From Hyphomonadaceae bacterium TMED5 (GTDB lineage Bacteria > Pseudomonadota > Alphaproteobacteria > Caulobacterales > Hyphomonadaceae): a stretch of DNA of 64,000 bases. Positions 1 through 8,088 of this stretch are shown here, one piece after another. Every line of letters begins with the position of its first letter. Position 1 is the first letter of the stretch. Both the position numbers and the translations under genes were made by a program. Location of the stretch: contig NHBK01000018.1 of NCBI GenBank assembly GCA_002173095.1, positions 1 through 64,000 on the forward strand. The letters run 5' to 3'. Under the pieces are notes generated by a model. That model did not search any database and was not told where the DNA came from. It was given only the letters and a program-made list of their open reading frames with translations.

Positions 1-255
1 CCCGGCGGCTCCACCAATAACTCTGCTCATTAGGCAGTAGGTGAGGGGCCGAAATAGGATCGACAGACGTGTAAAGGTGATGCCTTCGCTCGCATGAGCT
101 GCGTTAGAAGCTCAACTTGCAAATAGTTGCTAATGACAACTTTGCTGAAGGTGAACTCCTCGCTGCGTAATGCAGTGCGGAAACTAACCGCTTAAACTCC
201 TGGATGGTTTAGCTCGTCCAGGCGGGGCCCGGAGGCGCCTGGCAACAGAAGCCTC
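1..255 (+). ncRNA. ssrA: tmRNA (ssrA), circularly permuted two-piece form, 5' part outside window
   Basis: Rescues stalled ribosomes by adding a degradation tag. The first 16 bases are a T-arm/acceptor 3' strand ending in CCA (14-16). A spacer of about 28 nt follows, then GGGGCC at 45, the mature 5' strand of the second piece; this inverted order is the permuted arrangement known in alphaproteobacteria. The tag frame 129-170 reads ANDNFAEGELLAA and stop, which is ssrA-like in sequence and position. The downstream end is approximate (hairpins around 205-255), and the start of the acceptor piece lies left of the window. Confidence 0.93.
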
Positions 256-278
256 CACTTCATTTCTTCTGAAGATAC

Positions 279-307
279 AAAAAAGCCGAAGGCAGGGCCT
301 CCGGCTT
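279..307 (-). terminator. Rho-independent terminator of the MaoC gene
   Basis: On the minus strand AGCCGGAGGC and GCCTTCGGCT form a GC-rich stem (with a mismatch) followed by six T. It lies 23 nt beyond the stop codon of the hydratase gene at 330. Confidence 0.8.
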
Positions 308-329
308 AATCTGACATATCGTCTCTGAA

Positions 330-788
330 CTAGGCGCCGTAGAGAACGGAAATCTGTTCGGCCACGAGTGCAGGGCGGTCCTGACCTTCAATTTCAACTG
401 TCGATTCGCTGATCATTTGCTTGCCGCCCGCTTTAGGTTCGATGGACAGGCATTTCTGGCGCAGGCGAACCTTTGAGCCGACTGGTACCATATTGGTGAA
501 GCGGACTTTGTTTGATCCGTAATTGATGCCGCGCGATACGCCTTTTACGTTCAGAACCTCACCCGACAGCATTGGCAGCAGGGATAACGTCAGAAAACCG
601 TGCGCGATTGGGTGGCCAATTTCTTTGGTGGCGCGCTCAACATCAATATGAATCCATTGATGGTCGCCGGTTGCGTCCGCAAAGAGATTTACACGGTCCT
701 GATCTATCGTGTGCCAGTCAGACACGCCGATTTCCTGATCAACGAGTGATTCCAGATCCGCGTAATTTACGATTTTCGGTTCTGCCAT
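330..788 (-). CDS. MaoC-family (R)-specific enoyl-CoA hydratase-like protein
   Basis: A 152-residue single hot-dog-fold hydratase of the MaoC/PhaJ type, which hydrates trans-2-enoyl-CoA in fatty-acid or polyhydroxyalkanoate metabolism. The family motif is visible around residues 38-62: an Asp in ADATGDHQWIH, then the HGFLTLSLLPML helix. The start at 788 is chosen because GGGAGG lies at normal distance before that ATG; a GTG five codons upstream would put the Shine-Dalgarno sequence inside the gene. Its substrate cannot be deduced. It is transcribed alone, away from the tmRNA-side terminator, with no obvious operon partner. Confidence 0.85.
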   Translation of the reverse strand: MAEPKIVNYADLESLVDQEIGVSDWHTIDQDRVNLFADATGDHQWIHIDVERATKEIGHPIAHGFLTLSLLPMLSGEVLNVKGVSRGINYGSNKVRFTNMVPVGSKVRLRQKCLSIEPKAGGKQMISESTVEIEGQDRPALVAEQISVLYGA

Positions 789-1043
789 TTTGTTTCCTCC
801 CACTGAGATAACCTAATTTTACGCAGGGACTGTCTGCCCTGTTCTGATGTGTGCCGCCCGAACTTTCTGCGTGCAGCACTGATCGGCGATAGGTTAGCGG
901 CTTGGTTCACACTCCGCTAGCTTCTCCTCGCGTCACCCCTTTTTTCGGCGCGAAATTCAGCTGTCAGTTTCCCCAACAGAGCATTCAGATTGCATTCAAG
1001 CGCGCTGGTTCACATTCGGCTCAAGGATAAGGAGAAACTTCCT

Positions 1044-1931
1044 ATGTACGTAAAAGCTATGACATCCGGAGCTGCACTTGTTGCAATGATGGCAATCACG
1101 CCGATGGCGAATGCCCAGTCTTCTTACTGGAGCTATGATGGCCAGACATCTTACAATTCTTACGCGGCCTGCGAGGAAGCGCGTACGACCCGAACAATGG
1201 GCGGCGCAGCCCTTGGTGGCCTTCTCGGTGCCGGCATTGGCGCGATGGCAGGCGGCGACGACACACGCAACGCAGCCGTAGGTGCGGCCGTTGGTGCTGT
1301 CGCAGGCGGCATGGTTGGCAATCGTCAGGTTCAGTGTGCGTCTTACAATTACCCGTCCACGACGAATAACACCTACTCGCAGACGACGACCCGTTATGTG
1401 ACGTCTCAGCCGAGCTATGGCTATTCGAACAATCAGTATGGCCACCGCCAGCCGACCTACACGTCTAACCGGACGTACAGCAATAACGGCTATAACAATG
1501 GCTACAGCCAGGGCAGCTATAACAATGGGTATAATAACGGCCACTACACGCAGTACCCGTCTAACAATACCTATTATGGCTCAAATAACGGCTATCAGAC
1601 GACGTCTGGCCGCACATATACGCGGACTTACACCCAGCAGCCGACCTATACGTCGACTTCGACCCGCACGACCTATGGTTCATCTCAGCCATATCAGTCC
1701 GGTCAGCGTTGGAGCTATGATGGCCAGACCATGTTCAGCTCTTACGGTGAGTGTAATGAAGCCCGTCGTGGCCGTACGCTCGCAGGCGGTGGTCTCGGAG
1801 CCCTGGCAGGTGCCGCACTTGGCGCGATGGCAGGCGGTGATGACACGCGTAACGCAGCGATTGGTGCTGTAATCGGTGGTGCAGCCGGTGCTTATACAGG
1901 CCAGCGTTCCATCCAGTGTACGCAGTACTAA
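1044..1931 (+). CDS. Exported glycine-zipper protein with duplicated domain and Tyr/Asn/Ser/Thr-rich linker
   Basis: A 295-residue protein with a signal peptide ending near ANAQS (about residue 25). Two homologous modules of about 70 residues sit at the ends. Each has WSYDGQT, a conserved Cys, a glycine zipper with GAMAGGDDTRNAA, and a final Cys (VQC or IQC). Between them are about 130 residues dominated by Tyr, Asn, Ser, Thr and Gly in repeats such as YNNGY. Glycine-zipper (2TM) modules usually belong to envelope proteins. The start at 1044 follows AAGGAGAA; the ATG at 990 would add 18 residues before the signal peptide. Its function is unknown; a surface or matrix role is inference. Confidence 0.8.
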   Translation: MYVKAMTSGAALVAMMAITPMANAQSSYWSYDGQTSYNSYAACEEARTTRTMGGAALGGLLGAGIGAMAGGDDTRNAAVGAAVGAVAGGMVGNRQVQCASYNYPSTTNNTYSQTTTRYVTSQPSYGYSNNQYGHRQPTYTSNRTYSNNGYNNGYSQGSYNNGYNNGHYTQYPSNNTYYGSNNGYQTTSGRTYTRTYTQQPTYTSTSTRTTYGSSQPYQSGQRWSYDGQTMFSSYGECNEARRGRTLAGGGLGALAGAALGAMAGGDDTRNAAIGAVIGGAAGAYTGQRSIQCTQY

Positions 1932-2023
1932 GTGACAGGTTGAGGTGAATTCTTTGCAGAAATGCTTGCCTTCACCTTCGCAATATTCTTCTCTCCCCAT
2001 CAAACACATGGGGAGAGAAAACT

Positions 2024-2938
2024 ATGACCAAGCAAATAAAATTCGAAACAGTGCTTCTGGATATCGAGGACGGCATCGCAACGCTGACCCTCAATCGCCC
2101 GGAAAAAATGAACTCCTTCACAGGTCAGATGATGCTGGACATCATCGCAGCGTTTGACGAAACGGATGCGAATGACGATGTGAAAGCCGTTATCGTGACA
2201 GGCTCAGGTGAGCGCGCTTTCTGCGCCGGTGCAGACCTGTCATCTGGCGGCAAAACCTTCGACTATGAAGCCCGTCAGGCAGACGGCAAGCAGGCCGGTC
2301 AGAGCACTGAGGAAGATATGCAACGTGATGGCGGTGGCCGCTGCACGCTGCGTATGTTCAACAGCCTGAAGCCGATCATTGGTGCAATTAACGGTGCGGC
2401 CGTTGGTATTGGTGCGACTATGCAGCTGCCAATGGATGTGCGTATCGCATCGGACAATGCGCGCTTTGGCTTTGTGTTCTCCCGCCGAGGTATCACGCCT
2501 GAAGCGTGCTCCAGCTATTTCCTGCCGCGTCTTGTCGGTATCAGCCAGGCGCTTGACTGGTGTTATTCTGGCCGCGTCTTCAACGCAGAAGAGGCGCTTA
2601 AAGGCGGTCTCATCAAAGCGATCTATCCGCAGGCAGAGCTTATGGATGCTGCACGCGCTTGGTGTCGTGAGATCATCGACAATACGGCGCCAGTGTCCGT
2701 AGCGCTGACACGTCAGATGATGTGGCAAATGCTGGGCGCGGATCACCCGATGGAAGCGCATATCATCGACAGCCGCGCGATTTACGAGCGTGGCCGTACA
2801 GGCGATGCCCGTGAAGGTGTGACGAGCTTCCTTGAAAAGCGTAAGCCGGTCTATCCGGAGAAGGTGTCTGACGGTATTGCGCCGCACTACCCATTCTACC
2901 CGGAACGTAAATTCCACTGGCCGGAAAAAGCTGAGTAA
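2024..2938 (+). CDS. Crotonase-family enoyl-CoA hydratase/isomerase
   Basis: A 304-residue crotonase-fold enzyme acting on acyl-CoA thioesters. Visible landmarks are LTLNRPEKMNSF near residue 27, the oxyanion-hole segment RAFCAGADLSSG near 67, and the second glycine-rich segment AINGAAVGIGATM near 120. A Glu in the GITPEACSSYFLPRLVG segment sits where the catalytic acid of hydratases lies. The extended C-terminus, with PEKVSDGIAPHYPFYPE, is common in alphaproteobacterial paralogues. An ATG follows GGGGAGAGAAAACT. The gene is monocistronic and closed by the terminator at 2961. The exact substrate (fatty acyl or branched-chain enoyl-CoA) is not determinable. Confidence 0.85.
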   Translation: MTKQIKFETVLLDIEDGIATLTLNRPEKMNSFTGQMMLDIIAAFDETDANDDVKAVIVTGSGERAFCAGADLSSGGKTFDYEARQADGKQAGQSTEEDMQRDGGGRCTLRMFNSLKPIIGAINGAAVGIGATMQLPMDVRIASDNARFGFVFSRRGITPEACSSYFLPRLVGISQALDWCYSGRVFNAEEALKGGLIKAIYPQAELMDAARAWCREIIDNTAPVSVALTRQMMWQMLGADHPMEAHIIDSRAIYERGRTGDAREGVTSFLEKRKPVYPEKVSDGIAPHYPFYPERKFHWPEKAE

Positions 2939-2960
2939 TCGCTTTCACAGTTTCCAGAAG

Positions 2961-2986
2961 AGGCCTGCTTTTGCAGGCCTTTTTTT
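2961..2986 (+). terminator. Rho-independent terminator after the crotonase gene
   Basis: AGGCCTGC, loop TTTT, GCAGGCCT and six T: a perfect 8-bp stem starting 22 nt after the stop codon. Its T-run touches the end of the converging XRE gene. Confidence 0.9.
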
Positions 2987-3248
2987 ACTGTCTTTTGTCG
3001 GAGGCGCTGGCTGGGGGGCGATACTCAAGAATATCGTCAGGTTTGCAATCAAGCGCGAAGCACAGCTTAGCAAGGGTTTCAAACCGGATGCCTTTTACTT
3101 TGCCGGATTTAAGCTGCGATATGTTCGCTTCAGTAATCCCTACGTCCTGCGCGAGGTCTTTGGCGCGACGTTTTTGCAGCGCCAGCAGAACGTCCAGTCG
3201 AACCACTATATCGCCAAACGGACTTTGAGGGTCAGACAAAGCTTTCAT
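2985..3248 (-). CDS. XRE-family helix-turn-helix regulator (YozG-like)
   Basis: An 87-residue Cro/C1-type DNA-binding protein. The HTH lies around residues 28-60: KDLAQDVGITEANISQLKSG followed by RFETLAKLCFALDCKPDDILEY. The start at 3248 is preceded by GAGGAG and overlaps the end of the DUF2975 gene by 17 nt, so the two are translationally linked. XRE proteins of this size directly downstream of a DUF2975 membrane protein are a recurring pair; the regulator probably controls its own operon. An ATG 14 codons earlier has no ribosome site. Confidence 0.88.
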   Translation of the reverse strand: MKALSDPQSPFGDIVVRLDVLLALQKRRAKDLAQDVGITEANISQLKSGKVKGIRFETLAKLCFALDCKPDDILEYRPPASASDKRQ

Positions 3249-3717
3249 TCTCCTCGTCAGCGCGTGCGCCGTGTTCCAGTCCGAGTGCAAGGAATTGTAT
3301 CAATGTGCCCGCTCCAAGAAGCGCCGTCACTAGAAGCGTGCTGGTATCAATCTCTGCGCTCAGCTGTTCCGCAATGCCTCCCAGAAGCAAACGGTCCAGG
3401 CTCATCCAGCATGCTGACAGAATGTATCCAGTCGCGAGCAGCCTGATGAGCATGAGCTTATTTAGGATAAACCGCCCGGATGCCCTGGATTTCAAGACCA
3501 TCCACAATGCACAGGCATTCACGGCGCCAATCAAAAGGAATGGGCCCATCCATAAGGCGACCCACAGGTATGTTAGATCTGGGTCCAGGCCGTTGAGGTA
3601 ATCGGGCTGCCCGATTTTCGACACCTCAAAAAGAGGTGCAAATAGGAAGAGCGAGATATTGATCACCAGCAATGTGGCAATGCCAGCGACCAGTTTTGTA
3701 GGTTTGTCCTTTTGCAT
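3232..3717 (-). CDS. DUF2975-family membrane protein
   Basis: A 161-residue protein with four predicted membrane segments: about residues 10-30, 50-72, 85-110 and 127-150. Composition and its place next to the XRE gene match DUF2975 proteins, whose function is unknown but which are nearly always paired with a small HTH regulator. The start at 3717 has GGAGG at good spacing; the ATG four codons earlier overlaps that site. Transcribed first in the two-gene unit, behind the direct repeats at 3749-3777. A sensor or anti-regulator role in the membrane is inference only. Confidence 0.8.
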   Translation of the reverse strand: MQKDKPTKLVAGIATLLVINISLFLFAPLFEVSKIGQPDYLNGLDPDLTYLWVALWMGPFLLIGAVNACALWMVLKSRASGRFILNKLMLIRLLATGYILSACWMSLDRLLLGGIAEQLSAEIDTSTLLVTALLGAGTLIQFLALGLEHGARADEENESFV

Positions 3718-3748
3718 GGATACCTCCATGCAGCGAGATAAGCATATA

Positions 3749-3777
3749 AAATTATCGAAAACAATAATAAATTATCG
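3749..3777 (-). promoter_or_regulatory. Direct repeats AAATTATCG, candidate operator of the DUF2975-XRE pair
   Basis: The 9-mer AAATTATCG occurs at 3749-3757 and 3769-3777, exactly 20 bp apart (two helical turns), in an AT-rich stretch just upstream of the DUF2975 start. The geometry suits a protein binding one DNA face, most likely the XRE regulator. Binding is inferred. Confidence 0.45.
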
Positions 3778-3831
3778 CATACAGTAATTTAAGGATAAGG
3801 TCAGTGGTGCCTGTCTACTGTTCTGCACGTG

Positions 3832-4245
3832 CTATTTCGCGAACAGCTGGTCGAAATTGCGGAAGGTTTTGAATTCCAGCGCCGTATTGCCGCCCGGTTC
3901 GCGGACGAAGAATGTGCCCTGTTCGCCGACTTCTCCCTGAAAACGGATATATGGGCCAACTTCAAACGGAACGCCTTTTTCATCCAGTTTGTCGGCTAGC
4001 GCCTGCCAGTCATCCCACTGCATGACGATGCCGAAGTGAAAGGCTGGTATCTGCTTGCCGTCGACCGGGTTCTTCGCAGCATCATCCATATCATCGACGA
4101 GGTGGGAGGTGATCTGGTGGCCGAAAAAGTCAAAATCCACCCAGCGCTCACTTTCGCGGCCAAGGCCTGCGCCCAGCATATCTGTCAGAAACGCTCTGGT
4201 CGCGGCGAGGTCTGCGGTGGGAAAGGCAAGGTGGAAGGGCTGCAT
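3832..4245 (-). CDS. VOC-superfamily (glyoxalase/dioxygenase-fold) protein
   Basis: A 137-residue two-module VOC protein. The first half starts MQPFHLAFPTADL with a metal-type His at residue 5, and the second half has PAFHFGIVMQW. The Glu of GNTALEFKTF closes the metal-binding pattern. Similar proteins are annotated as bleomycin-resistance or glyoxalase-like; the substrate is unknown. The start at 4245 is supported by CAGGAGA at normal spacing, and the 20 residues upstream in the open frame are unlikely to be translated. Monocistronic. Confidence 0.82.
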   Translation of the reverse strand: MQPFHLAFPTADLAATRAFLTDMLGAGLGRESERWVDFDFFGHQITSHLVDDMDDAAKNPVDGKQIPAFHFGIVMQWDDWQALADKLDEKGVPFEVGPYIRFQGEVGEQGTFFVREPGGNTALEFKTFRNFDQLFAK

Positions 4246-4503
4246 CTGGCGATCTCCTGAAACTGGAACTCTTTGAGCAGATAGGCATGAACCCGCGAAC
4301 AGCAAAGCCTGTCGCGAAACAGCTTCTGCCGGGCATGACCAGATGGTGGTCGCGTTTGTTGGCCAAATGCTCTGAATGCGGCATTTATTGCCCGGCCTGC
4401 GAGTTCGCAGCGAATAAGGGTTTGCGCCAGAGAGACTCAGGTTTTAGAGCTGTGAGTCTGCCATTCAGGCTAAAAAATAATTTTCCACGAAGAGGGTATG
4501 TGT

Positions 4504-5781
4504 ATGGAATGGGGCTGGGATAATGCGCGGGCCATACTTGGCCTTGTGCTGATTGTTGCGATTGCCTGGGGCATTTCGGAGAATCGTAAAGCGTTTCCAT
4601 GGAAGCTCGTTCTTGGCGCGGTTGGTCTGCAGTTCGTTTTCGCACTGCTTCTGTTCGCGGTGCCACCTGTGCGCGACACGCTGTTCAAGGCGAACGGCAT
4701 TGTTGATACGCTGCAGGCTGCGACGCGCGCTGGTACGGGCTTTGTGTTCGGCTATATCGGCGACAACACAACTTTCCCCGTTGATGAAGCCAACGCCAAT
4801 CCAGCCTTCTTCTTCCAGATCCTGCCACTCGTCATCGTGGTTGCTGCGCTCTCTGCCATGCTGTGGCACTGGCGAATTCTGCGATACATCACGAAAGCCT
4901 TCGCCTTTATCTTCGCCAAGACGATGGGTATTGGCGGCGCGACCTCTCTGGCTGTGTCTGCGAACATTTTCATGGGCATGACAGAAGCCCCGGTTCTGGT
5001 GAAGCCATACATTAAGGGCATGACCCGTTCTGAGGTGTTCGTGCTCATGGTCACAGGGTTTGCAACCATTGCGGGCTCAGTTCTGGTGATTTACACGACC
5101 TTCCTTCAGCCGGTTATGGCGAACCCTCTTGGCCAGCTGCTCACAGCTTCCATTATTGCCGCGCCTGCCGCTGTCGCGCTCGCGCTGACTATGGTGCCAG
5201 AAACCACGGCTATTCATGACCGCGCGCATGAGCCGGATTTCGAATACGAATCTACAATGGATGCGTTTTCGTCCGGCGCGACGGTTGGCCTTCAGATCGT
5301 TCTGAACATTGCGACCATGCTTATCGCAGCGCTGGCTATCCTGTTCATTGCAAATGAGTTGATTGGCGCTCTGCCTGAGGTCAATGGCGAGCCGCTGTCT
5401 ATTCAGCGCATTCTCGGCTGGATCTTCCTGCCGCTCATGTACATGGTTGGCGTGCCGATTGAAGAAGCAGCCAAAGCGGGCTCGCTCATGGGCATTAAAA
5501 CGGTTCTGACAGAGTTCGTTGCTTTCCTCGATCTTGCAAATACGCCATCAGATGAGCTGTCTGACCGGTCCCGTATCATCGTTGCGCATGCTATCTGTGG
5601 CTTCGCGAATTTCGGCTCTATCGGCATTCTGATTGGCGGCCTGACCATCATCGCGCCTGAGCGCCGCGATACCTTCCTCAGCCTGTCATGGAAGACCCTT
5701 CTGGCTGGCACGCTCGCAACCTGCATGAGCGCATGTATTGCAGGCGCACTGCCGGCTGCGCTCTTCCTCGGCGGCTCATAA
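4504..5781 (+). CDS. Concentrative nucleoside transporter (NupC family)
   Basis: A 425-residue inner-membrane permease of the CNT family, which couples nucleoside uptake to a cation gradient. The N-terminal hydrophobic helices are followed by the family core GGATSLAVSANIFMGMTEAP near residue 145, where the TEAP motif contacts substrate and cation. Later helices include FANFGSIGILIGGL near 365. The start at 4504 has AGAGGG at good distance; an in-frame ATG two codons earlier is too close to it. The TonB receptor begins 110 nt downstream behind a hairpin, so nucleoside uptake across both membranes is possible but unproven. Confidence 0.9.
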   Translation: MEWGWDNARAILGLVLIVAIAWGISENRKAFPWKLVLGAVGLQFVFALLLFAVPPVRDTLFKANGIVDTLQAATRAGTGFVFGYIGDNTTFPVDEANANPAFFFQILPLVIVVAALSAMLWHWRILRYITKAFAFIFAKTMGIGGATSLAVSANIFMGMTEAPVLVKPYIKGMTRSEVFVLMVTGFATIAGSVLVIYTTFLQPVMANPLGQLLTASIIAAPAAVALALTMVPETTAIHDRAHEPDFEYESTMDAFSSGATVGLQIVLNIATMLIAALAILFIANELIGALPEVNGEPLSIQRILGWIFLPLMYMVGVPIEEAAKAGSLMGIKTVLTEFVAFLDLANTPSDELSDRSRIIVAHAICGFANFGSIGILIGGLTIIAPERRDTFLSLSWKTLLAGTLATCMSACIAGALPAALFLGGS

Positions 5782-5794
5782 GTCACACTATAAT

Positions 5795-5828
5795 TCAAGT
5801 TGGATGGAGTTTGCTCTATCCAACTTGA
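5795..5828 (+). terminator. Perfect 11-bp hairpin between nupC-like gene and TonB receptor
   Basis: TCAAGTTGGAT and ATCCAACTTGA pair without mismatch around a 12-nt loop, followed by pyrimidine-rich TTCTTCCTCTTCT. It may terminate or attenuate the transporter transcript; the T-run is poor. Confidence 0.5.
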
Positions 5829-5891
5829 TTCTTCCTCTTCTGGTCTCCATTAAGACTCTGAGACCCCGAAATGGGGCAGGGAGGAATTTTC

Positions 5892-8018
5892 ATGCGAAAG
5901 AGTTTGCTTTCGACCAGCGTCTTGGCTTGCCTGTTTTTCAGTTCGACTTCGGGCGCGCTTGCTCAGGATCAGTTTGAAGACAGCAAACCTTCTGAGCCCG
6001 ATTGTGCGGACGCCGCTTTCTACGAGGCCTGTGTAGACGAAGAGGGGAATCTGAATGTTCCCGTCATCGTCGCTGACGAACGTTTGTCGGGAATATACGT
6101 AAATGGCGACCGATTACCCGAGAATCCGGGAGCGGTATCCTTCGCAGATCGTGCGCAGATTGAAGAAACGCTCGCAGATCACCCTGCAGAAATTCTGAAC
6201 ACATTGCCCGGTGTGAACATTCATACAAATTCTGGTCAGGAGCATCTGATTGCCATCCGTTCGCCCGTTTTGAATGGCGGCGCAGGGCAGGGTAGTTTTC
6301 TCATTCTGCAGAATGGCGTTTCCACACGCTCGCCAGCCTTCGGCAATGTAAACAGCCTGTTTGAAACACATCATGAGATTGCAGACGCGATTGAAGTCGT
6401 TCGCGGCCCCTCTTCTGCCGCTCATGGTTCGAACGCTGTTCATGGTCTGGTGAATATCATTCTGCCTCAGGACATGGGCTATAATCGCAGCCGTGCGACT
6501 TTAAGTGCCTCTACGCTGGACCGTTATCGTGCAGACCTCATCAATGAGAATGATGCCTTCCTCGGCGCGCTGTCCGTTCAGCATGATGCTGGCTGGCGCG
6601 ACGACACAAGCGTTGACCAGCAGAAGCTTTATCTGAGTACAGAATTTGACCTTGGTGACTGGGGCGCCGAAGCCTGGCTATCTGCCATGAACCTCAATCA
6701 GGAAACGGGCGGCTTCATTCAGGGCTTTGAAGCTTATGAAGACGAGGGTGTTTCAGAAAGCAATCCAAATCCAGAAGCCTTTCGCGACGCGCAATTTGCG
6801 ATGGCGGCGGTGTCTTTCACAAATGATCTGGGCCAGTTTGATGCAGACATCAAGCCCTATGCGCGTTGGCAGCAAATGGAATTCCGCCAGCATTTCCTGC
6901 CTTATAAAGGGTATGAGGAGAACAGCCATCACGCTGTTGGCGTTCAGGGCGAGGCTGAAACATGGCTCGGTGATAACGCCAATTTCCGCATTGGTGGGCT
7001 CGTTGATCTGGCGAGTGGTGATCTTCTCGAAACACAGCCCGACGCGTTTGGCTTTTTTCCGGGTGATAGTCGGTTTCCTGAGGGTGTCCACTATGACTAT
7101 ACCGTGGATACGCAGGCCTATGCGCTCTGGGGCGAACTTGATTACAGCTTTACAGATGATGTTCGTGTGCTGGCAGGACTGCGCGCCGAAACACATGAGT
7201 TTCAGTACACAACGCGCGCGCCTGCTGGCGTGAATGGCCGTTTCAACGTGCCCGAAAATCGCGATGATAGCTTTGATCTGGTGACGCCGAAGCTTGGTAT
7301 TATCTGGGACGACGCGATTGGCGAGGTCGCGATCTATGCCAATTATGCTCGCGGTCAGCGTGCGCCTCAGGCCTCAGATCTCTATCGTTTGCAAAGCCTG
7401 CAGACTGTGGGCGAGGTGAAATCAGAAACGCTGGACAGTGTTGAAATTGGTGCGCGCGGCGCGGTGTTCGACGGCCGTCTCTATTTCGACATTGCCGCCT
7501 ATGTGATGGAAAAGGAAAACGTCTTCTTCCGCGACAGCGATGGGCTGAATGTCATTGATGGGCGGACAGACCATCAGGGCATTGAGCTGCAGGCAAACCT
7601 TGAGGTGACAGACACGCTCACAGTTTCCGGCACGCTTAGCTGGGCAGATCACACCTATGCGTTTGACCGACCTGCAAATGGCATTGTCAGCGGTAATCAG
7701 ATTGATACAGCGCCTGAATGGCTCAGCGATCTGCGCCTTGCATGGCAGCCGACCGCGCGTTTGAGCACAAGCCTTGGCCTCGAATATGTCGGCGAGTATT
7801 TCACCGATGAAGCCAATAGCGCCATGTATGATGGCCACACGCTGACCAATGCCCGTGCGAGCTATGAAATCCGTGACGAGGTTGAAGTTTTCGTGATCGT
7901 ACGAAACCTGTTCGACATTCGGTACGCAGACAGGGCCGACTATGCCTTTGGAAATCATAGATATTTCCCCGGCGAGCCGATGAATGCCACGTTCGGCGTG
8001 CGCGCCAGCCTCAACTGA
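5892..8018 (+). CDS. TonB-dependent outer-membrane receptor
   Basis: A 708-residue receptor. A signal peptide (to about residue 25, GALAQ) precedes a plug domain around residues 65-190 with NTLPGVNIHTNSG and IEVVRGPSSAAHGSNAVHGLVNI, then a beta-barrel ending FPGEPMNATFGVRASLN. No FecA-type N-terminal signalling domain is seen. AGGGAGGAA before the ATG at 5892 fixes the start. Such receptors import scarce ligands with TonB energy. The plug resembles those for siderophores or vitamin-like ligands rather than the SusC-like carbohydrate type at 45-48 kb, but the ligand is not identified. Confidence 0.9.
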   Translation: MRKSLLSTSVLACLFFSSTSGALAQDQFEDSKPSEPDCADAAFYEACVDEEGNLNVPVIVADERLSGIYVNGDRLPENPGAVSFADRAQIEETLADHPAEILNTLPGVNIHTNSGQEHLIAIRSPVLNGGAGQGSFLILQNGVSTRSPAFGNVNSLFETHHEIADAIEVVRGPSSAAHGSNAVHGLVNIILPQDMGYNRSRATLSASTLDRYRADLINENDAFLGALSVQHDAGWRDDTSVDQQKLYLSTEFDLGDWGAEAWLSAMNLNQETGGFIQGFEAYEDEGVSESNPNPEAFRDAQFAMAAVSFTNDLGQFDADIKPYARWQQMEFRQHFLPYKGYEENSHHAVGVQGEAETWLGDNANFRIGGLVDLASGDLLETQPDAFGFFPGDSRFPEGVHYDYTVDTQAYALWGELDYSFTDDVRVLAGLRAETHEFQYTTRAPAGVNGRFNVPENRDDSFDLVTPKLGIIWDDAIGEVAIYANYARGQRAPQASDLYRLQSLQTVGEVKSETLDSVEIGARGAVFDGRLYFDIAAYVMEKENVFFRDSDGLNVIDGRTDHQGIELQANLEVTDTLTVSGTLSWADHTYAFDRPANGIVSGNQIDTAPEWLSDLRLAWQPTARLSTSLGLEYVGEYFTDEANSAMYDGHTLTNARASYEIRDEVEVFVIVRNLFDIRYADRADYAFGNHRYFPGEPMNATFGVRASLN

Positions 8019-8060
8019 CGCGCGGTGAAGGGTTGAAAGATTTTTCGAGCCGACAGAGAC

Positions 8061-8082
8061 TTCCTCCCGAATAAGGGAGGAA
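8061..8082 (+). promoter_or_regulatory. Hairpin enclosing the ribosome-binding site of the GST gene
   Basis: TTCCTCCC (8061-8068) pairs perfectly with GGGAGGAA (8075-8082) around a 6-nt loop. The right arm is the Shine-Dalgarno sequence of the GST start at 8089, so the stem would hide it. It could equally be the terminator stem of the receptor gene, but no T-run follows. Confidence 0.5.
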
Positions 8083-8088
8083 AAGAAA

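Noticed and set aside
996-1544. A 182-codon minus-strand frame opposite the glycine-zipper gene
   Set aside because: Composition (Ile/Val/Arg-rich) is the antisense image of Tyr/Asn codon repeats; the plus-strand gene has a signal peptide and duplicated domain.
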